The notes beneath the pieces were generated by a model. That model was not told where the DNA came from. It did no database searches and worked only from the letters and a program-made list of their open reading frames with translations. Position numbers and translations under genes: made by a program. Below, one piece after another: positions 60,532-64,000 of a stretch of 64,000 nucleotides of DNA. Within the stretch, counting starts at the first letter, position 1; every line of letters starts with the position of its first letter. The DNA is from JAGNKE01 sp964583335 (GTDB lineage Bacteria; Pseudomonadota; Alphaproteobacteria; Micavibrionales; Micavibrionaceae). The DNA lies in contig CAZOVG010000009.1 in the NCBI GenBank assembly GCA_964583335.1, forward strand, positions 62,001 through 126,000. The letters run 5' to 3'.

Positions 60532-61194
60532 ATGTCTAAGAAATACGCTTTAAAAGCGGCAAATCGTGAGCGCGCAGGTAAAGGGGTCGCACGTTCATTA
60601 CGCCGCGAGGGTCGAGTCCCCGCCGTTGTATACGGCGACGGGAAGGAGCCTGTTAAGATTTCCCTGCCCCTGAACGAATCCACGATGGAATACCGCCGTG
60701 GCCATATGTTCACAACCCTGTGCGATCTGGACCTCGAAGGCAAGACGCATGTTGTTCTGGCCCGGGACGTGCAGCTGCACCCCGTGACGGACTTCATCGA
60801 GCATATCGACTTCCTGCGCGTGACGCCGAAGACGAAAATTCCGGTCTGGGTGCCCGTTCACTTCATCAACCACGAAGACTCCCCCGGGATCTTCCAGAAG
60901 GGCGTTCTGAACGTCGTTCGTCACGAAGTCGAACTGATGTGCAGCGCGATGGACATTCCCGAGTCGATCGACGTGAACCTGGCCGGCAAGGACCTTGGCG
61001 ATGCCGTCAAGATCAGCGACGCCAAGCTGCCCGAGGGCGTCAAGCCCGTCATCTCCAACCGCGACTTCACGATCGCAACGATTGTTGCGCCGAAGGTCGG
61101 CCCGGATGAAGATGAGACCGCCAAAGCCGCTGAAGACGCTGCCGCTGCTGCTGCCGCTCCGGCTGCTGCCGCGCCCGCGCCTGAGAAGAAGTGA
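60532..61194 (+). CDS. rplY: 50S ribosomal protein L25 (Ctc type)
   Basis: L25 binds 5S rRNA. The 220-residue protein is the longer Ctc-type form: an N-terminal L25 domain (ARSLRREGRVPAVVYGDG) and a C-terminal beta domain (about residues 100-185), ending in an Ala-rich, acidic tail. ATG at 60532 has AAAGG eight bases upstream. A possible leader hairpin (60477-60505) precedes it. A terminator lies just after the stop, before pth. Confidence 0.95.
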   Translation: MSKKYALKAANRERAGKGVARSLRREGRVPAVVYGDGKEPVKISLPLNESTMEYRRGHMFTTLCDLDLEGKTHVVLARDVQLHPVTDFIEHIDFLRVTPKTKIPVWVPVHFINHEDSPGIFQKGVLNVVRHEVELMCSAMDIPESIDVNLAGKDLGDAVKISDAKLPEGVKPVISNRDFTIATIVAPKVGPDEDETAKAAEDAAAAAAAPAAAAPAPEKK

Positions 61195-61214
61195 AGCTTC
61201 TCGACCTGATTTTG

Positions 61215-61254
61215 AAAGGCGCCGGGTTCCGCAAAAACGGTCCGGCGCCTTTTT
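61215..61254 (+). terminator. Rho-independent terminator between rplY and pth
   Basis: AAAGGCGCCGG (61215-61225) and CCGGCGCCTTT (61242-61252) form an 11-bp stem followed by TTTTT. It separates rplY from pth and shows that pth does not start at the GTG overlapping the rplY stop. pth would then need read-through or its own promoter. Confidence 0.8.
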
Positions 61255-61289
61255 CCGACCCGCAGCAAACCTCAGGAGAAATTCCCGAC

Positions 61290-61916
61290 ATGTGGCTGTT
61301 CGCAGGACTGGGCAACCCCGGCGACAAATACCGCAACCACCGCCACAACGTGGGCTTTATGGTGGTGGACTCCATCGCCCGCAAATATGAGGGCTTCGGC
61401 CCCTTCCGCTCCAAATTCGACGGCCAGATCAGCGAGGGCAAGATCAAGGGCGAAAAGGTCGCGCTGCTTAAGCCGCAAACGTATATGAACCTCTCCGGCC
61501 AGTCGGTGGTCAAGGCCGCGCATTTCTATAAAATCCTGCCCGACCGCATCGTGGTCTTCCACGACGAGGTGGACCTGCCCTCCGGCGAGATCCGGGTGAA
61601 AAGGGGCGGCGGCAACGCCGGACACAACGGACTCAAATCGATTCAATCCTCCCTCAGCACCCCCGATTTCTGGCGCGTACGCATCGGCGTGGGCCGCCCG
61701 CCGATGGGCGGCGACGTCAGCAACCACGTGCTCGGCGATTTCTCATCAACAGACCGCGAATGGCTCGAAAAAGCGCTGGCCGATATGACGGACCGCGCCC
61801 CTGATCTTCTCTCCGGCGATCCGGCGCTGTTCGCGAAGAACCTGAAGCCGAAGACGGAAAAACCCAAAAAACCGAAACCACCAAAGGACGAAAAGGAACA
61901 GAAAGATGGGCTTTAA
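61290..61916 (+). CDS. pth: Peptidyl-tRNA hydrolase
   Basis: Pth releases peptides from drop-off peptidyl-tRNAs. The 208-residue protein has WLFAGLGNPGDKYRNHRHNVGFMVVD (catalytic His in NVGF context), LLKPQTYMNLSGQSV, and FHDEVDLPSGEIRVKRGGGNAGHNGLKSI. ATG at 61290 is preceded by AGGAGA, eight bases away, and follows a terminator, so the GTG at 61191 is rejected. A Lys/Pro-rich tail of about 20 residues ends the protein. It overlaps ychF by 11 bases. Confidence 0.95.
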   Translation: MWLFAGLGNPGDKYRNHRHNVGFMVVDSIARKYEGFGPFRSKFDGQISEGKIKGEKVALLKPQTYMNLSGQSVVKAAHFYKILPDRIVVFHDEVDLPSGEIRVKRGGGNAGHNGLKSIQSSLSTPDFWRVRIGVGRPPMGGDVSNHVLGDFSSTDREWLEKALADMTDRAPDLLSGDPALFAKNLKPKTEKPKKPKPPKDEKEQKDGL

Positions 61917-63009
61917 TTGCGGGATCGTGGGCCTCCCCAACGTCGGGAAATCGACTCTCTTTAACGCGCTGACCGCGACGGCGGCGGCGCAGGCGGCGAA
62001 CTTCCCTTTCTGCACGATCGAGCCGAACATCGGCCGCGTCGCCGTGCCGGATGCGCGGATGGAAAAGCTCGCCAAGATCGCGGGCTCGCAGAACATCATC
62101 CCGACGCAACTGGAATTCGTGGACATCGCGGGACTCGTAAAGGGCGCCAGCAAGGGCGAAGGGCTGGGCAACCAGTTTCTCGCCAACATCCGCGAGACCG
62201 ACGCCATCATCCATGTCCTGCGCTGCTTTGAGGATGATGACGTGATCCACGTCGAAGGCTCGGTCGATCCCCTGCGCGACGAGGAGGTCATCGAGACCGA
62301 ACTCATGCTCGCCGACATGGAAAGCCTCGGCAAACAGATCGCGACCATCGAGCGCCGCGCCAAATCCGGCGACAAGGAAATCAAGGGGCAGTACGAATAC
62401 ATGCTCCGCCTCAAGGAGGCGCTCGATCAGGGCAAGCCCGCGCGCACCGTTCCCGTCGATAACGAGGATCAGGCCCGCTGGATGAAACTCTGCCAGCTCA
62501 TCACCTCCAAACCCGTGCTTTACGTTTGTAACGTCAAGGAATCAGACGCGGCGAACGGCAACGAATGGACCAAAAAGGTCGCCGAGATGGCCAAACAGAA
62601 GGGCGCGCAATATGTGGTCATCAGCGCCGCCATCGAATCCGAGATCGCCCAGCTGGAATCCGAGGAGGAAAAATCCGAATACCTCGCCTCCATGGGCCTG
62701 ACGGAGCCGGGCCTGAACCGCGTCATCGGCGCGGGCCACAAGCTCCTGAACCTCCAGACCTATTTTACCTGCGGGCCGAAGGAAACCCGCGCCTGGACTG
62801 TCCGCATCGGCGCGAAGGCGCCCGAGGCGGCGGGCTGCATCCACTCCGACTTCGAGCGCGGCTTCATCCGGGCCGAGGTCATCGCCTTCGACGACTACAT
62901 CGCCTGCAACGGCGAGATCGGCGCGAAGGAAAAGGGCAAGATGCGGCAGGAAGGCAAGGAATACGTCGTGAAAGACGGAGACGTCATCCTGTTCCGGTTT
63001 AACGTCTAA
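61906..63009 (+). CDS. ychF: Redox-regulated ATPase YchF
   Basis: YchF is an OBG-family P-loop ATPase binding ribosomes and linked to oxidative stress responses. The 367-residue protein has GLPNVGKSTLFNALT (G1), FPFCTIEPN (G2), DIAGLVKGASKGEGLGNQFL (G3), an NVKESD G4 variant that favours ATP over GTP, a coiled-coil insertion, and a C-terminal TGS domain (DFERGFIRAEVIAFDDY). It is the last core gene before the AT-rich terminal segment. Confidence 0.96.
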   Translation: MGFNCGIVGLPNVGKSTLFNALTATAAAQAANFPFCTIEPNIGRVAVPDARMEKLAKIAGSQNIIPTQLEFVDIAGLVKGASKGEGLGNQFLANIRETDAIIHVLRCFEDDDVIHVEGSVDPLRDEEVIETELMLADMESLGKQIATIERRAKSGDKEIKGQYEYMLRLKEALDQGKPARTVPVDNEDQARWMKLCQLITSKPVLYVCNVKESDAANGNEWTKKVAEMAKQKGAQYVVISAAIESEIAQLESEEEKSEYLASMGLTEPGLNRVIGAGHKLLNLQTYFTCGPKETRAWTVRIGAKAPEAAGCIHSDFERGFIRAEVIAFDDYIACNGEIGAKEKGKMRQEGKEYVVKDGDVILFRFNV

Positions 63010-63146
63010 ACCAATCTGGCTCCCTCAAGAGATTTCACGAAGTCTCATAACAGCTAAAAGCAACTGATAAAAATTGCATCTCAGCAGCCCGTGGTGGCCC
63101 TTGGACCCAAAGGTTCAAAGATATACTTGATGATGCGGGTATAAGT

Positions 63147-63350
63147 TTGGACGATACAGAAAATATTGTTAGAGTTAAAGGCCATAAAGGACCGTACCCA
63201 GAGGCATATCATAGATACCTATATGAGAACCCAGAAAGAGCAACGCAAGGGCTTGAACCAGGCACTCCCGAATTTAGAGAGGCTGTAGCCAAAGTTCTAG
63301 AAAGAATTGGCCGCGAGGCCAATATTACGGGTTCGCAAGTCAATATCTAG
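63147..63350 (+). CDS. C-terminal remnant of a polymorphic-toxin nuclease
   Basis: The frame encodes only 67 residues from a TTG at 63147, but protein-like sequence continues upstream in frame to a stop at 63048 (GPWTQRFKDILDDAGISLDD). The core, a DDAGISLDD helix followed by GHKGPYPEAYHRYLYE, resembles the tail of AHH-type HNH toxin domains in polymorphic toxins. The usual HH motif and any delivery domain are missing, so this looks like a truncated toxin. GC is clearly lower than in the neighbours. An immunity-type gene follows 11 bases downstream. Confidence 0.5.
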   Translation: MDDTENIVRVKGHKGPYPEAYHRYLYENPERATQGLEPGTPEFREAVAKVLERIGREANITGSQVNI

Positions 63351-63361
63351 TTAACAAACCC

Positions 63362-63919
63362 ATGAGAAAGTTTTTTAAACTGGTCGAAGATATATATATC
63401 CCAAACCGCTGGTATCCGGGAAAGATTTTAGATGTAGACAATTGGGCTTTTTCGCTTCCCCGCCCCGTTGCTCACAATCAAGCCCCTTTCGAGTTAACGA
63501 TCTCACAAGATGGCGATCAGACTGACTACTCGCAAGCAGGTTCGTGCGCTGTTCATATAGGAAACGATAGGGTCGTAGAAATTTTATCAAAGTATAAGAA
63601 AGTTGAATTTTTTCCGCTTCTTATTAAAAAACCGCGATATAAAGGGAACTATCACGCAATTAAGGTTCATGAATATCTGGACTGCCTTGATGAAAGCCAG
63701 TCAGAGTTTCAAGTATTTACAGAGAATGATCCGATAAGGCCAGACCTAGCTGGACAGTATCATAGCATTATAACTATGCGCATTGATGTTCGCAAAATTT
63801 CTGACGACACTCATATTTTTCGGCTTTCGAAAGACAGAATAACCTTAATAGTAAGTGAAAATATAAAAATTGCCTTAGAAAAAGAGGACATCACAGGATG
63901 CTGGTTTATAGAGGTTTGA
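63362..63919 (+). CDS. Imm11-like (DUF1629) immunity protein
   Basis: This 185-residue cytosolic protein has features of the Imm11/DUF1629 family: a YIPNRWYPG start, a beta-rich middle ending in a HEYLDCLDESQSEFQ turn, and the characteristic tail IFRLSKDRITLIVSENIKIALEKEDITGCWFIEV split across residues 150-185. It follows a toxin remnant, as immunity genes do. Low GC points to acquisition from elsewhere. It probably protects against a matching nuclease toxin, the full copy of which is not seen here. Confidence 0.6.
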   Translation: MRKFFKLVEDIYIPNRWYPGKILDVDNWAFSLPRPVAHNQAPFELTISQDGDQTDYSQAGSCAVHIGNDRVVEILSKYKKVEFFPLLIKKPRYKGNYHAIKVHEYLDCLDESQSEFQVFTENDPIRPDLAGQYHSIITMRIDVRKISDDTHIFRLSKDRITLIVSENIKIALEKEDITGCWFIEV

Positions 63920-64000
63920 AGCTTTGCTTTTTTCTATTATTTAAAGAGTGTTTTTTGACCAGTTCTTGAATATCGTTAGCTTCTCTTTCTAATCCCGCAC
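63906..64000 (-). CDS. C-terminal end of an unidentified protein, partial
   Basis: The minus strand is open from the right window edge to a TAA at 63908-63906, encoding about 30 residues with a helical ELVKKH segment and a basic end (NNRKKQSFKPL). It overlaps the convergent Imm11-like gene by 14 bases. Too short to identify; it may be chance, but codon use looks coding and AT-rich like its neighbours. Confidence 0.35.
   Translation of the reverse strand, partial: AGLEREANDIQELVKKHSLNNRKKQSFKPL

Noticed and set aside
61191..61289. GTG at 61191 as the start of pth
   Set aside because: The stretch holds a strong terminator and is not homologous to Pth; ATG at 61290 has a good ribosome site.
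63010..63146. tRNA or attachment site at the start of the AT-rich segment
   Set aside because: No cloverleaf, no CCA-type end and no direct repeat of the ychF end was found, so the boundary mechanism is unknown.

Overview
The window is a dense, mostly housekeeping stretch of a GC-rich alphaproteobacterial chromosome. By eye GC is roughly 60% up to about 63.0 kb and clearly lower in the last kilobase. The assignment rests on gene content and neighbourhoods: class II DAHP synthase, coaBC-dut, recG/sdhE/mfd, murJ-trpS, TauE/SafE plus TIGR02186, nifU-tsaB followed by a MucR regulator, lgt-midA-pgeF, TrmFO, DUF3126, UbiK, and paired ornithine-lipid and betaine-lipid genes. No rRNA, tRNA, CRISPR array, insertion sequence or replication origin was found, so the genus cannot be fixed; a Rhodospirillales-like or Micavibrio-like lineage is a guess.

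Layout. 0-5 kb: the 5' end of class II DAHP synthase, a class-I-PDE-like HD protein, and a kdtA-lpxK-lpxL operon for Kdo-lipid A. 5-7.6 kb: three secreted proteins of unknown function, two of them Cys-rich paralogs. 7.7-9.6 kb: DUF3126 and an olsB-olsA-like pair. 9.8-17.4 kb: a low-Mr phosphatase with a hairpin abutting its start codon, DUF502, cysE, a protein with a candidate Cys-His catalytic pair, recG, membrane proteins, sdhE and a DUF2314-like protein. 17.4-19.4 kb: btaB and btaA. 19.5-27 kb: mfd, an AmgK-like kinase, an aspartate aminotransferase and an alpha/beta hydrolase. 27.0-27.2 kb: the only gap above 300 bases, which holds a strong small-RNA candidate. 27.3-36 kb: LysR regulator, trxB, Lrp regulator, lipase-like lipoprotein, trmFO, a Y-family polymerase, three TerB-like domains in two genes, and a lipoprotein. 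36-45.6 kb: fdxA, cysK, an M48-like pseudopeptidase, a ferredoxin/flavodoxin-NADP reductase, mutS, an orphan gene behind a perfect CtrA-type box, dut, coaBC and an Ala/Glu-rich anchored protein. 45.7-63.0 kb: ubiE, murJ, trpS, TauE/SafE, TIGR02186, Usp, nifU, tsaB, mucR, proC, ybjN, ubiK, lgt, midA, pgeF, prs, rplY, pth, ychF. 63.0-64.0 kb: an AT-rich segment with a truncated nuclease-toxin tail, an Imm11-like immunity gene and the end of another gene.

Shared themes are envelope building (lipid A, two phosphorus-free lipid pathways, MurJ, Lgt, PgeF), DNA repair (RecG, Mfd, MutS, Y-family polymerase, Dut), and sulfur, thiol and Fe-S metabolism (CysE, CysK, TrxB, FdxA, ferredoxin/flavodoxin-NADP reductase, NifU, TauE). 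The least explained parts are the small RNA at 27.1 kb, the secreted Cys-rich pair at 5-7 kb, the Cys-His protein at 12 kb and the terminal toxin/immunity island.
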